34,783 nt of DNA from Bdellovibrionia bacterium (GTDB lineage Bacteria; Bdellovibrionota; Bdellovibrionia; Bdellovibrionales; UBA1609): the NCBI GenBank assembly GCA_030432925.1, contig JAUILT010000027.1, positions 1-34,783 of the forward strand, in the 5' to 3' direction. Positions 7,301 through 15,841 of the stretch are shown one piece after another. The notes under the pieces were generated by a model that had not been told where the DNA came from, did no database searches, and saw only the letters and a program-made list of their open reading frames with translations. The translations under genes and the position numbers were made by a program. The number at the start of each line of letters is the position of its first letter. The stretch's first letter is position 1.

Positions 7301-8209
7301 TTATTTTCTAAAAATTTCTCTCTTCACTTCTTTTTGAGCGCTCTTTTTCCACCTGTTTCTAAACTCAAGCCAAAAATCTGCTATACCGACCATACAAACC
7401 ACTATTAAAAGTTGTGTGACCAAAATAAAGTAAGCCAAAATCTGCCAAAATAATCCTAAACGAATTTTTGCAAACCCTGATGAAATGACAGCCAAGCCCT
7501 GGAAAAAATAAAGGGCCATAGTTATATATAAAACATTGGCCGAGATGATTGCTAATGGCTCATAACCATGCTGTAAAAATGCTCCCAGTACAGATACCAA
7601 AAACACCCATAAGAAAAAATCAGCCACTTTGAATGACTTCAAACTGCGCCTTTTTACTGGTTGAGCTTGAACCAATTTTAATACCTGACTCTCAAACAAA
7701 ACTGCCATATATAGGGCCAACATCATCAAAATCACCAATACGGCAGGGGTTTGAAACAGCAAGTCCTCAGCTGTTATCGTTGTTTCCGGTTGAAATTTTG
7801 TGAGCTGACTCATTGGAGTTTCCATAAAACCCAAAAGAGTCTGATACCAACCATTACCATGACTAGCGATCCAAAAGGCCACACCCGCAGCACCGACTAA
7901 TACTCCAATTGAAATAGCCCAAAAAGCAGACCATCCCTCAGAGAGCTCCATGTCCTCCAGTTCACTGTAGGTCCCAACAATCAAAAACATACAGGCAAAG
8001 GCAATAGATAAAGAGCTCTGGCCGGAAACAATCAGGAGTGTTGTAGATAGAGCTCCCAACATCCAGTAAATTTTGGAACCGGCAAAAGTCTTCAACCCAC
8101 GCAGTACAGATCCTCCAAAAAAAGCCAGTAACGCTGTCATGACGACAGACCAGACTGTCATCAATGTGATAACAATTGGCTTTGGCATTTTCAGGGGAGT
8201 TTGGCTCAT
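7301..8209 (-). CDS. DUF2232-like (YybS-type) multi-pass membrane protein
   Basis: A 302-residue hydrophobic protein with about eight predicted membrane segments (for example PIVITLMTVWSVVMTALLAF, IYWMLGALSTTLLIVSG, AFWAISIGVLVGAAGVAFWI and LGLFWQILAYFILVTQLLIV). The position between rpsF and rplI and the overall layout match DUF2232/YybS proteins, which often sit in this ribosomal cluster. Their molecular role is not established. A short soluble loop (QAQPVKRRSLKSFKV) separates the N- and C-terminal halves. It ends with a basic cytoplasmic tail. It begins 15 bases after the rpsF stop. Assignment is by context and topology rather than by a specific motif. Confidence 0.75.
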   Translation of the reverse strand: MSQTPLKMPKPIVITLMTVWSVVMTALLAFFGGSVLRGLKTFAGSKIYWMLGALSTTLLIVSGQSSLSIAFACMFLIVGTYSELEDMELSEGWSAFWAISIGVLVGAAGVAFWIASHGNGWYQTLLGFMETPMSQLTKFQPETTITAEDLLFQTPAVLVILMMLALYMAVLFESQVLKLVQAQPVKRRSLKSFKVADFFLWVFLVSVLGAFLQHGYEPLAIISANVLYITMALYFFQGLAVISSGFAKIRLGLFWQILAYFILVTQLLIVVCMVGIADFWLEFRNRWKKSAQKEVKREIFRK

Positions 8210-8224
8210 GAAAACCGGCTCCTC

Positions 8225-8671
8225 TTAGGACTTAGACTGTCTTCTGGCCTGAGCTGCTGCTCTTCTGGCTTTGAACTTCTCTTCTCTCTCTTTTTCCCGC
8301 TTCATTGTCTCTTCAAGAGCCCCTTTAAACCCCTCTAAATACTTAGTAATAGAAACACGGTCATCCAGTCGAGTGTGGTTAAAACGAAGAACTTTGTCAT
8401 TCAAACGCATAGTTCTTTCCAGCTCCTTAATGGAGTCCCCTTCAGCCTCAAATGTGGAGTGAAAGTAAACCCCACGAGTCAGCTTGCCAATAGGATTAGC
8501 TAGCTTTCTTTTTCCCCAAGTATCCAAACTGTGAATTGTTCCCTTGAAGCTATCAATGATTCCTTTATTTTTTTGGAAAAAAGTTTTTTGATCCTCTTCA
8601 GAAGAGTCTGGGTGAAGAATAATAACAGCTTCGTACTTACGTACAGGTATTGAAGATTGCACTTCTAGCAT
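8225..8671 (-). CDS. rpsF: 30S ribosomal protein S6
   Basis: S6 binds 16S rRNA together with S18. The fold signature is visible: VRKYEAVIILHPD at the start, WGKRKLANPIGKLTRGVYF in the middle, and LNDKVLRFNHTRLD. At 148 residues it is longer than the E. coli core, mainly through a basic C-terminal tail of Lys, Arg, Glu and Ala (from about residue 118). AAGGAAG lies upstream of ATG 8671 with slightly long spacing. rpsR (S18) does not follow, which is unusual because S6 and S18 bind as a pair; a membrane protein gene follows 15 bases downstream instead. Confidence 0.97.
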   Translation of the reverse strand: MLEVQSSIPVRKYEAVIILHPDSSEEDQKTFFQKNKGIIDSFKGTIHSLDTWGKRKLANPIGKLTRGVYFHSTFEAEGDSIKELERTMRLNDKVLRFNHTRLDDRVSITKYLEGFKGALEETMKREKEREEKFKARRAAAQARRQSKS

Positions 8672-8769
8672 ATGTCATGCTTCCTTTCGGTTATAACCCC
8701 TTGAAACAAGGAGTAAGGATTGATGAATTTTAAAGCACATTGTCTACCACGAGCCTGACACTGGGACAA

Positions 8770-8814
8770 GGTCTATACCGATCCGGCTTGAATTTTCCGG
8801 ATCAGTTATAGACC
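8770..8814. repeat. Dispersed palindromic repeat, full copy A
   Basis: The left arm GGTCTATACCGATCCGG (8770-8786) and right arm CCGGATCAGTTATAGACC (8797-8814) are inverted repeats with one inserted and one changed base. The spacer between them is CTTGAATTTT. The copy lies between the divergent starts of rpsF and the FHA gene, close upstream of the FHA promoter. It has no T-tract and no terminating role is expected there. Confidence 0.85.
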
Positions 8815-8848
8815 TTCAAAATTCCTGTGAAAACTATAGTTTTGAGGA

Positions 8849-8854
8849 TATAAT
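8849..8854 (+). promoter_or_regulatory. Consensus -10 box of FHA gene, possibly leaderless
   Basis: A perfect TATAAT ends 7 bases before ATG 8862. With usual spacing, transcription would start at or within a base or two of the start codon, predicting a leaderless mRNA. A partial -35 (GTGAAA, 8827-8832) lies 16 bases upstream. No good ribosome site sits at a normal distance. Confidence 0.5.
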
Positions 8855-8861
8855 AGAGATT

Positions 8862-9926
8862 ATGGCTACTTACATCATTGTTACCGATGGCCCAATGAAG
8901 GGCGAACGGTTTGAAATCAAAGGTGGAGAGAGAGTCGGGCGCGATCAGGGGGAGATTGTGCTCAATGATCCCAAAGTATCTCACCTACATGCTTTAATTA
9001 AAAAGTCCCTACTCGGACAGCTGACGCTGGCTGATCAAAAATCAAAGAATGGGATTATTTTTGAAGGAAAACAGGTAGATAGAGTCAAGCTCAATGATGG
9101 TGTGGAGTTTCGGATTGGTGCCAACTCCTTTAAAGTTGAGACTGCTACCAAAGACGACAAAACTCACACAAAAGTAATTCTTTCTGGAGATCTTGATGAA
9201 ACAGCTCTTGAGGCGCCTTTTTTATTGGAGCAAAGCACTGATGAGTTGTCAGCAAGTCCTGAACTCAGCGAAAATGAAGATACATTTCTCTACAGCCCTC
9301 ACCTTATAGACTCAAAAGAAGAATCTGAAATCATTGAAACGGCCAGTATCATTGACTCAGAAAAAACTGAAAATGATGAAGGTAATACTGAATCAAAAAA
9401 AGAGGAGTTTTTTGATCTTGAGAAAGACAATATCTCTTCTCTTTCTCTTAAAGAGCTGACAACCAAGGGAAAAACTGAATCAAAACTTTCCTTTAGAACT
9501 CTGGATCAGCAATCTGATGAAGAAAGTCCCGGCCTCTTTGAAGAAGAAAAAAAAACATGGAGCCGTGTTTTGGAGAGGCATTCTCGAAAAAGTTTAAAAG
9601 TTGCTATGGATCACCCTCAGAATATTGAAGCCCTAAAGCCCCGAGTAAAATTGACATTCTTTAGAGGAACTCAGGCTGAAACTGAATGGGAATTAGGTTA
9701 TGGCCCTCGAACGGCGGGAAGCGCATCTACGGACCTTCCTATTTGGGAGCCAGCAGCCCCTCAAGGAGACTGTTTTGTTATATCCCCTTCGGAGTCGGGT
9801 CCACGATTTTCTACAAAGTTTCCAAATGTTGTAAAAATCAATGGGCAGTCTGTTGAAGAGGTAACACTAACATCTGGTGATGTCATTTCAATTGCTGAAA
9901 CAGAAATAGAGGTAGAATTGTTTTAA
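8862..9926 (+). CDS. FHA-domain protein with acidic linker
   Basis: A 354-residue protein. Residues ~1-95 form an FHA domain, a phosphothreonine-binding module. It shows VGRDQGEIVLNDPKVSHLHA (Arg27, Ser40, His43) and DQKSKNGIIFEG (Asn63), the conserved contacts of the fold. Residues ~100-245 are acidic and probably disordered, rich in Glu, Asp and Ser, with several Ser/Thr that could be phosphorylated. The last ~100 residues (KLTFFRGTQAETEWELGYGP onward, ending VTLTSGDVISIAETEIEVEL) look like a second, degenerate beta-rich FHA-like domain. No signal peptide or membrane segment is seen. The stop overlaps the ATG of the hydrolase by one base, so the pair is co-translated. It likely acts in Ser/Thr kinase signalling, but no kinase is in the window. 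Confidence 0.88.
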   Translation: MATYIIVTDGPMKGERFEIKGGERVGRDQGEIVLNDPKVSHLHALIKKSLLGQLTLADQKSKNGIIFEGKQVDRVKLNDGVEFRIGANSFKVETATKDDKTHTKVILSGDLDETALEAPFLLEQSTDELSASPELSENEDTFLYSPHLIDSKEESEIIETASIIDSEKTENDEGNTESKKEEFFDLEKDNISSLSLKELTTKGKTESKLSFRTLDQQSDEESPGLFEEEKKTWSRVLERHSRKSLKVAMDHPQNIEALKPRVKLTFFRGTQAETEWELGYGPRTAGSASTDLPIWEPAAPQGDCFVISPSESGPRFSTKFPNVVKINGQSVEEVTLTSGDVISIAETEIEVELF

Positions 9927-10813
9927 TGGAAAAGATTCTCAAACAGACCGGAACTTTTAAAAGCTTTGATGGAACTCGTATTTACTATGAAGTTCGTGGT
10001 GAAGGAAAACCCATTGTTCTTTGTTATGGAATTGGTTGTCTTATTAATCACTGGACCCATCAAATCAATCACTTCTCAAAAACACATAAAGTAATAGCAT
10101 TTGACTACCGGGCTCATCACAAATCATCGATCCCTCAAGACCAGAACCAGCTGACACTTGATGCCCATGCTCAAGATATCAAAGCCCTTTTAAATCACCT
10201 AGATATTGAGAAGGCCTGTATGATGGGTCACAGTTGGGGCGTACAGGTTCTTGTGAGAACTTATGACATGTTTCCCGAAAGTTTTGCTAATACCGTTTTC
10301 ATTAATGGCTTTGTGAAAAATCCCATTGTCGGCATGTTTGGCAATGATATAGCCGGTTCGTTTTTTCAAGTTTTCAAATCCGGCTATAATCAATTGCCAG
10401 AAACGCTCAAGTATTTATGGAAGAAAGGGGTTAATAATCCTCTCGCCATTCAACTCAGTGCCCTTGCCGGTGGATTTAATCTCAATTTAACTTCGCTTAA
10501 AGATGTAGAGATTTATGCTCGAGGCCTTACGACCATGGATCTCAATGCTTTTATTAGCTGTTTCGAGATGATGATGAATTACAATGGGGAACCAGTATTA
10601 GATAGAATTCAAGTACCCGCATTAATCATTGGTGGAAAAAAAGACGCTGTGACTCCTCAAGAGCACCAAGAGGAGATTCATGTGCGCATCAAAGGCAGTC
10701 AGTTTTTAATGATTCCCTATGGATCTCATTGCACTCAGTTGGATATGCCTGAGTTTGTGAACACTAAAATTGATAATTTTCTCATTAAAAATAATTATAC
10801 CGATCCGGTTTGA
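9926..10813 (+). CDS. Alpha/beta hydrolase fold protein
   Basis: A 295-residue single-domain alpha/beta hydrolase. The nucleophile elbow is GHSWGV with Ser103; the acid is probably Asp240 in GGKKDAVTP; the base is His268 in PYGSHCTQ. The oxyanion-region segment CYGIGCLINHW replaces the more common HG. The substrate cannot be told; esterases, haloperoxidase-like enzymes and lipases share this pattern. No signal peptide is seen, so it is probably cytoplasmic. It overlaps the FHA gene by one base and is likely translationally coupled to it. Its last codons (Tyr-Thr-Asp-Pro-Val-stop) lie inside a copy of the dispersed repeat, so the natural C-terminus was probably reset by insertion of the repeat. 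Confidence 0.9.
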   Translation: MEKILKQTGTFKSFDGTRIYYEVRGEGKPIVLCYGIGCLINHWTHQINHFSKTHKVIAFDYRAHHKSSIPQDQNQLTLDAHAQDIKALLNHLDIEKACMMGHSWGVQVLVRTYDMFPESFANTVFINGFVKNPIVGMFGNDIAGSFFQVFKSGYNQLPETLKYLWKKGVNNPLAIQLSALAGGFNLNLTSLKDVEIYARGLTTMDLNAFISCFEMMMNYNGEPVLDRIQVPALIIGGKKDAVTPQEHQEEIHVRIKGSQFLMIPYGSHCTQLDMPEFVNTKIDNFLIKNNYTDPV

Positions 10814-10818
10814 AGTTT
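10796..10818 (+). repeat. Dispersed repeat, half copy B
   Basis: TATACCGATCCGG, then TTTGAAGTTT, matches the left arm and spacer of the full copies. The second arm is lost; unrelated GC-rich hairpin sequence follows. The first 18 bases (10796-10813) are coding and provide the hydrolase stop codon TGA from the conserved TTTGAA. Confidence 0.75.
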
Positions 10819-10851
10819 GGCTTAGGCCCACTCACTGGCAGGCCACAGCCA
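10818..10851. terminator. Hairpin between convergent hydrolase and protease genes
   Basis: TGGCTTAGGCC (10818-10828) pairs with GGCCACAGCCA (10841-10851) with two mismatches, around a 12-base loop. AT-rich sequence (TAATTTATT) follows on the plus strand. The position between two convergent stops supports a bidirectional terminator, although the T-tract is imperfect. Confidence 0.4.
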
Positions 10852-10872
10852 TAATTTATTGAAATATAATAC

Positions 10873-12516
10873 TTACTGATAAGCAACCGCTTGAACGTCA
10901 AATCCGTATTTATTCACACTGCTATCTGAGGTAAAACGAAGAGTGATTGTATCTCCTTCAAATACTGGGGAGAAAGAGTCATCAAAGCTTCCACTCATTT
11001 CACCAACCACTTCCATAGCTGCATCCAAAAACTGAACTTTGTCGTAACTTCTTTCTGTCTCAAAGCGACTGAAGTATATAGAAATCCGCGAAGCTCCAGG
11101 CACACTCACTGTCCACTCCTGAGAAAATGCATCCGTATAAGGATGTGGAGTAGAGATATTGTGCGTATTTTTATCCCAATTGAAGGGGTCATTCGGGTCT
11201 GCTGGAGCCGGTGTATCTGTTAAAGCATGATAAGCGCTTACGATACCGCCAGAAGCCACTTTGGAACGAATCGCACTCACTGGAGATGTTCTTCCAACAA
11301 TTCTTCGTTTCAAATCAGCCATAGAAATTCCAGGTACATGAGATAAAACCAGTGCAGCAACACCTGAAACGTGAGGTGTTGCCATGGAAGTTCCGGACCA
11401 GGACTTGTAGCCATCAGGGGTTGTGGAAAGAATTCCTACACCTGGAGCAGCCACATGAACTGTATTTCGTCCATAAGACGAAAAGCTTGCTAATCGTCCA
11501 TCACTATCAATGGCGGCCACGGAAATAATATTATCTACATCGTATGAAGCAGGGTAAGAGGGGTCTCGATCATTATTGGATTTAGAATTTCCAGCAGCAG
11601 CTGTAAATAGTATTCCAGCGTCTCTAGCTCTTTCAATAGAGGCCTTTAACTCTTCAGAAAAGCCGCCGCCTCCCCAAGAGTTGCTCATTACGTTCACTCC
11701 CATAAGAGTTGCATAATCAATAGATTTTATAGCATTAGCCAGAGTTCCGCTTCCGCTTCCTGTCAAGAATTTGATGCCCATAATCCTAACATCCCAAGCA
11801 ACACCGACAATACCTTTGCCGTCATTTCCCTTAGCACCAATGGTTCCGGAGCAGTGAGACCCATGTCCATGATCATCCATGGGGTCACCATCACCGTTGG
11901 CAAAATCATAACCATAGATATCATCAACAAAACCGTTTCCATCGTCATCCACACCGGCTTGACCGTTGAGTTCTGCATCGTTCGTCCACATATTGGGAGC
12001 AAGGTCTTCAATCGTGTGATCCACACCTGTATCAATCACAGCGATCACTACGTCACGACTTCCTGTTTCAAGTTCCCAACCTCTTTGAACATCTACATCT
12101 ATGCCTTCTCTACTTGTTACTTGGCTCGTTAAGTTAGACCCTGTGTTGATTAAGCCCCAAAGTTGGTCCAGCATAGGATCGTTGGGCAGAGCTTGAGTTC
12201 CACCATTGATGTCATATATATAGTTAGGCTCGGCGTTAGCTACCATTGGGTGACTCTCTAATGACTGAATAACAAACGACTCTCTCTCCAGTGCATTTTT
12301 TCTAACCAACACAGCCTTTGAAGCAGGGCTAATCTTTTCTACAACCTCTACGCCCAATGATTGACTGAGCTGTTGAACGCTCATTACTGAATGTGTATCT
12401 TTTAATTTTACGACGTATTCACCAGGTACAGCTTGAACACCCTTCTCTGCAATGGCAGACACTGAGAACACCAATGCTGTCGCAGCAATCACTTGTGTCA
12501 CTCTTCCTTGAAACAT
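10873..12516 (-). CDS. Secreted subtilisin-like serine protease (S8) with I9 propeptide
   Basis: A 547-residue preproprotease. Residues 1-~23 are a Sec signal peptide. Residues ~30-100 are an inhibitor I9-type propeptide (GEYVVKLKDTHSV, ending ANAEPNYIYD). The catalytic domain shows Asp162 (AVIDTGVDHT), His218 (HGHGSHCSGTIG), oxyanion Asn310 (TAAAGN) and Ser377 (SGTSMATPHVSG), so the triad is complete. The insertion VDDDGNGFVDD (about 189-199) looks like a calcium loop. After ~residue 430 comes a beta-rich C-terminal domain of about 105 residues, CUB-like in pattern (SYDKVQFLDA, GDTITLRFTSDSSVNKYGFD). TAGGAGT gives a good ribosome site before ATG 12516. The enzyme is exported and calcium dependent by family; in a predator it could degrade prey protein (inference). 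Confidence 0.95.
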   Translation of the reverse strand: MFQGRVTQVIAATALVFSVSAIAEKGVQAVPGEYVVKLKDTHSVMSVQQLSQSLGVEVVEKISPASKAVLVRKNALERESFVIQSLESHPMVANAEPNYIYDINGGTQALPNDPMLDQLWGLINTGSNLTSQVTSREGIDVDVQRGWELETGSRDVVIAVIDTGVDHTIEDLAPNMWTNDAELNGQAGVDDDGNGFVDDIYGYDFANGDGDPMDDHGHGSHCSGTIGAKGNDGKGIVGVAWDVRIMGIKFLTGSGSGTLANAIKSIDYATLMGVNVMSNSWGGGGFSEELKASIERARDAGILFTAAAGNSKSNNDRDPSYPASYDVDNIISVAAIDSDGRLASFSSYGRNTVHVAAPGVGILSTTPDGYKSWSGTSMATPHVSGVAALVLSHVPGISMADLKRRIVGRTSPVSAIRSKVASGGIVSAYHALTDTPAPADPNDPFNWDKNTHNISTPHPYTDAFSQEWTVSVPGASRISIYFSRFETERSYDKVQFLDAAMEVVGEMSGSFDDSFSPVFEGDTITLRFTSDSSVNKYGFDVQAVAYQ

Positions 12517-12615
12517 AGTTGACTCCTATAGCCCATCCTTGAGCGTTAGTTTTTGTTTAGTTCCAAAATGGTACCAAGAAATGTCAGGAATTCGAAAAGA
12601 ATTGAACTGGAGAGA

Positions 12616-12646
12616 GGTCTAGAAATTCAAACGGGATCGGTATACG
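12616..12646 (-). repeat. Dispersed repeat, shortened copy C on minus strand
   Basis: Read on the minus strand it is CGTATACCGATCCCG, then TTTGAATTT, then CTAGACC. It keeps the left arm, spacer and the outer end of the right arm (TAGACC as in copy A), with the middle of the right arm missing. This looks like an internal deletion of a full copy. It lies between the protease start and a small upstream gene. Confidence 0.75.
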
Positions 12647-12660
12647 TTTTTTAAACGCTT

Positions 12661-12861
12661 CTAACGGGCTTTTTTGTATTCTGTGGGGCCCAAGTCAAAG
12701 CTCAGCTGAGTATCAGTGAGAGGTGTTTTAACAGGCACAACTTCACCCTTGTCACCCTCTTTGAGGGACTGACACAAGCTTTTAAGGAAGGCCTCTTTTG
12801 TGGACTCTGGGGCTTGCTTATTAAAAGCCAGATCTTTGAGAATATCCTCTGCTTTGCGCAT
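12661..12861 (-). CDS. Small hypothetical protein, 66 aa
   Basis: A short, charged, mainly helical protein. It begins MRKAEDILKDLAFNKQAPES and ends FDLGPTEYKKAR. The opening resembles the N-terminus of DUF721-type proteins, but it is too short for the whole family domain, so I do not assign it. ATG 12861 is preferred because AGAGG lies about 7 bases upstream. The same frame is open to an earlier ATG at 12933, which would add 24 residues of poor composition. It sits upstream of the protease on the same strand, separated by about 145 bases containing repeat copy C. No function is offered. Confidence 0.55.
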   Translation of the reverse strand: MRKAEDILKDLAFNKQAPESTKEAFLKSLCQSLKEGDKGEVVPVKTPLTDTQLSFDLGPTEYKKAR

Positions 12862-13032
12862 TGCGAAACCTCTGAGTTTGTTGACGCGAAACCTAAAATA
12901 AAAGGCCTCGTGCTTGTTCGGAAGTTTGTGCAAATCAATGAAGGATTCCTAAGGAGCATTCCCATGGCTGTCATAATAAAGACACATAATTAGGTGCATC
13001 ATGGTTCAAATTCGCCCATTTTTTTATAGGAA

Positions 13033-13041
13033 TGTGGATAA
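13033..13041 (-). promoter_or_regulatory. Single perfect DnaA box-like 9-mer
   Basis: TGTGGATAA is the reverse complement of the DnaA box TTATCCACA. It lies in the non-coding stretch between the sdhB stop and the small gene at 12661-12861. A related ATAACTC occurs at 13038-13044 and again at 13060-13066, 22 bases apart. One 9-mer may be chance. Confidence 0.3.
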
Positions 13042-13118
13042 CTCTGTGAATTTGTGTCTATAACTCACAAAATATTGAAGAGTTTCTTAGGTAAACACTA
13101 GATATAGAAACAGATAAT

Positions 13119-13892
13119 TTAAGATCTGTCCTTCAAACTTGCTTTTAAAAAGTCCTTATTCATTTGAGCAATATTCTCAAGACTGATCTCTTTAGGGCAA
13201 GCTGCCGAGCAGGCACCCGTATTTGTGCAAGCACCAAACCCCTCTTGATCCATCTGCTGAACCATGTTGCGAGCCCTTTCATCTCTTTCTGCCTGCCCCT
13301 GAGGTACCAAACCCAAGTGAGTGATCTTGGCTGATACAAATAGGTTAGCAGAAGCATTTTTACAAACGGCCACACATGCCCCACACCCTATACAGGCTGC
13401 TGAAGCAAAAGCTTCATCCGCGTCTACCTTTGGAACTGGCAAAGCGTTGGCATCCTGGGCATTTCCGGTATTTACAGAGATAAATCCACCGGCCTGTATA
13501 ATTCTGTCAAAGGCTGACCGGTCAACAACCAAGTCTCTAACCACAGGAAAAGCTCTGGCCCGAAAAGGCTCTATAACCACGGTCTGTCCATCCTGAAATC
13601 GTCTCATGTGGAGCTGACAAGTTGTGGTTGCTGTATCCGGGCCATGGGGATTGCCGTTAATGACCATAGAACAAGCACCACAAATTCCCTCACGACAGTC
13701 GTGATCAAATTCTACAGGACTTTTGCCAGCCTTTACCAGGTCTTCATTCACCACATCCATCATTTCAAGAAAGGACATATCTGTGGAAACGCTTTTGGCT
13801 TCATGCTCGATAAAATGGCCCTTGTCATCTGGACCATTTTGTTTCCAAATTTTTAGCTTTAGGTTGATAGTTTTTTCGGATGTGCCACCCAT
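13119..13892 (-). CDS. sdhB: Succinate dehydrogenase/fumarate reductase iron-sulfur subunit
   Basis: A 257-residue electron-transfer subunit of complex II, peripheral on the inner membrane. The [2Fe-2S] cluster ligands are CREGICGAC (Cys66, Cys71, Cys74) and Cys92. The [4Fe-4S] motif is [11 protein letters not shown] (Cys167, 170, 173, 177). The [3Fe-4S] ligands are Cys222, Cys228 and Cys232 (CTNTGAC, AACPKEI). All three cluster sets are intact. It passes electrons from the flavoprotein to the quinone site. It is the last gene of the C-A-B operon, 11 bases after sdhA. Confidence 0.97.
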   Translation of the reverse strand: MGGTSEKTINLKLKIWKQNGPDDKGHFIEHEAKSVSTDMSFLEMMDVVNEDLVKAGKSPVEFDHDCREGICGACSMVINGNPHGPDTATTTCQLHMRRFQDGQTVVIEPFRARAFPVVRDLVVDRSAFDRIIQAGGFISVNTGNAQDANALPVPKVDADEAFASAACIGCGACVAVCKNASANLFVSAKITHLGLVPQGQAERDERARNMVQQMDQEGFGACTNTGACSAACPKEISLENIAQMNKDFLKASLKDRS

Positions 13893-13903
13893 GCCAATCT
13901 CCG

Positions 13904-15838
13904 TTATTTATAACTTCTTTGAGTTGGTTGAACGTATTCAAAATCAAGTTCTTCTTTGTGTCTTTGCCATTCTATTTTATTGCCACCATTGTCAGCAGTG
14001 CTTTCCCAGGCAGCAACATGGGTAAAGTTCTCATCATCCCTTTTAGCTTCGTTTTCAGGAGTTTGGTGTTCTTCGCGAAAGTGGCCCCCACAGGACTCCT
14101 CTCTAGTAAGAGCATCCATGGCCATTAGCTCTCCGAGTTCCAAAAAGTCAGCCACCCGACCTGCTTTTTCAACCTCTGCATTTTTGTAATTGGCCTCTCC
14201 AACAATCTTTCCATCCACCCAAAATTTTTCACGAAGTGTCTGAATTTTTTCAATCGCCTCTTTAAGGCCAGAGGCTGTTCTAGACATACCCACGTGATTC
14301 CACATGATGTTTCCAAGTTCTCGATGAATCTCATCCACTGTGGTGGAACCATTCATTGCGACAATTTTATCTAGGCGATGTCTTACAGTACTTTCTGCCT
14401 CTTTGAAGGCCTCATGATCAACTGTCACGTCCTCTATGGTATTGGAAGCAATATAGTTGCCAATTGTGTAAGGAATCACAAAGTAACCATCCGCTAATCC
14501 TTGCATCAATGCCGAAGCACCCAATCGGTTAGCTCCATGGTCCGAAAAGTTAGCCTCTCCCAAGACATGCAGCCCCGGCAAGTTGCTTTGCAAGTTATAA
14601 TCCACCCACAACCCACCCATGGTGTAGTGAACTGCTGGATAGATTCTCATAGGAACTTTATATGGATTTTCATCTGTGATTTTTTCGTACATTTGAAACA
14701 AGTTTCCGTACTTTTCAGAAATGGCTTTTTCGCCATCCCTTTTAATAGCACTAAGAAAATCTAAATAAACTGCCTCACCTGTGGGACCAACGCCACGTCC
14801 TTCGTCTACTCGGAATTTGGCCTGCCTTGAAGCCACATCCCTTGGAACCAGGTTTCCAAAACTGGGATAAATTCTTTCTAGATAGTAATCTCGTTCCTCT
14901 TCCGGAATATCATTAGGACGTCGATGGTCACCTTTTTCTTTTGGAACCCAAACCCGTCCGTCATTTCTAAGGGACTCTGACATCAGCGTTAATTTAGACT
15001 GGTAATCACCACTTCTTGGAATACACGTGGGATGAATCTGTGTGAAACAAGGGTTCGCAAAATAAGCCCCTTTCTTGTGAGCCCTCCAACTGGCTGTCAC
15101 ATTACAGTTCATGGCATTTGTAGAAAGAAAATAAACGTTTCCATACCCCCCCGTCGCCAGGCAAACCGCATCGGCCAGGTGACGTTCAATTTTACCAGTT
15201 GTCACATCTCTGGTAATAATCCCACGAGCCTTACCATTAACAACCACCAAATCGAGCATCTCCTTGCGTGTATGCAAATCCACTTTTCCAAGCCCCACCT
15301 GACGACTCAAGGCTGAGTAGGCACCAATCAAAAGCTGCTGACCTGTTTGTCCTCTGGCATAAAAAGTTCTTGAAACCTGAGCCCCACCAAAAGATCGGTT
15401 GGCCAACAGCCCACCATAGTCCCTGGCAAATGGAACCCCCTGAGCCACACATTGATCAATGATATTGTTGGAAATCTGAGCCAGTCGATAAACGTTACTT
15501 TCTCTTGCGCGAAAATCACCACCTTTAACCGTGTCATAAAACAATCTATATATGGAATCACCATCATTGGGATAATTTTTAGCCGCATTGATACCGCCTT
15601 GGGCAGCAATGGAGTGAGAACGTCGAGGTGAGTCCAAAATAGTAAAGGCTTTCACCTTATATCCCAACTCTGCCATACTGGCTGAAGCCGAAGCACCGGC
15701 AAGGCCCGTTCCCACCACAATTACGGAGTGCTTTCTTTTATTTGCAGGGTTCACAAGCTTCATGGAAAACTTGTGATTGTCCCAGCGGGATTGAATATCT
15801 CCAGCAGGGCAGTTTGAATTAAGAGTTCCGTTCGACAT
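13904..15838 (-). CDS. sdhA: Succinate dehydrogenase/fumarate reductase flavoprotein subunit
   Basis: A 644-residue catalytic subunit of complex II that oxidises succinate to fumarate in the TCA cycle. It shows the dinucleotide-binding [20 protein letters not shown] and the covalent-FAD histidine region [23 protein letters not shown] lies in the substrate domain, and [16 protein letters not shown] carries the conserved active-site Arg. The length and the ~40-residue N-terminal segment before the FAD motif match B. subtilis/epsilon-type enzymes better than the E. coli one. It sits 3 bases after the sdhC stop and 11 before sdhB. The enzyme could also work as a fumarate reductase; the sequence alone does not decide direction. 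Confidence 0.97.
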   Translation of the reverse strand: MSNGTLNSNCPAGDIQSRWDNHKFSMKLVNPANKRKHSVIVVGTGLAGASASASMAELGYKVKAFTILDSPRRSHSIAAQGGINAAKNYPNDGDSIYRLFYDTVKGGDFRARESNVYRLAQISNNIIDQCVAQGVPFARDYGGLLANRSFGGAQVSRTFYARGQTGQQLLIGAYSALSRQVGLGKVDLHTRKEMLDLVVVNGKARGIITRDVTTGKIERHLADAVCLATGGYGNVYFLSTNAMNCNVTASWRAHKKGAYFANPCFTQIHPTCIPRSGDYQSKLTLMSESLRNDGRVWVPKEKGDHRRPNDIPEEERDYYLERIYPSFGNLVPRDVASRQAKFRVDEGRGVGPTGEAVYLDFLSAIKRDGEKAISEKYGNLFQMYEKITDENPYKVPMRIYPAVHYTMGGLWVDYNLQSNLPGLHVLGEANFSDHGANRLGASALMQGLADGYFVIPYTIGNYIASNTIEDVTVDHEAFKEAESTVRHRLDKIVAMNGSTTVDEIHRELGNIMWNHVGMSRTASGLKEAIEKIQTLREKFWVDGKIVGEANYKNAEVEKAGRVADFLELGELMAMDALTREESCGGHFREEHQTPENEAKRDDENFTHVAAWESTADNGGNKIEWQRHKEELDFEYVQPTQRSYK

Positions 15839-15841
15839 CTG

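Noticed and set aside
12702-12974. A second open frame overlapping the small gene at 12661-12861
   Set aside because: It has no good ribosome site and a less coding-like composition. The chosen frame has AGAGG at proper spacing.
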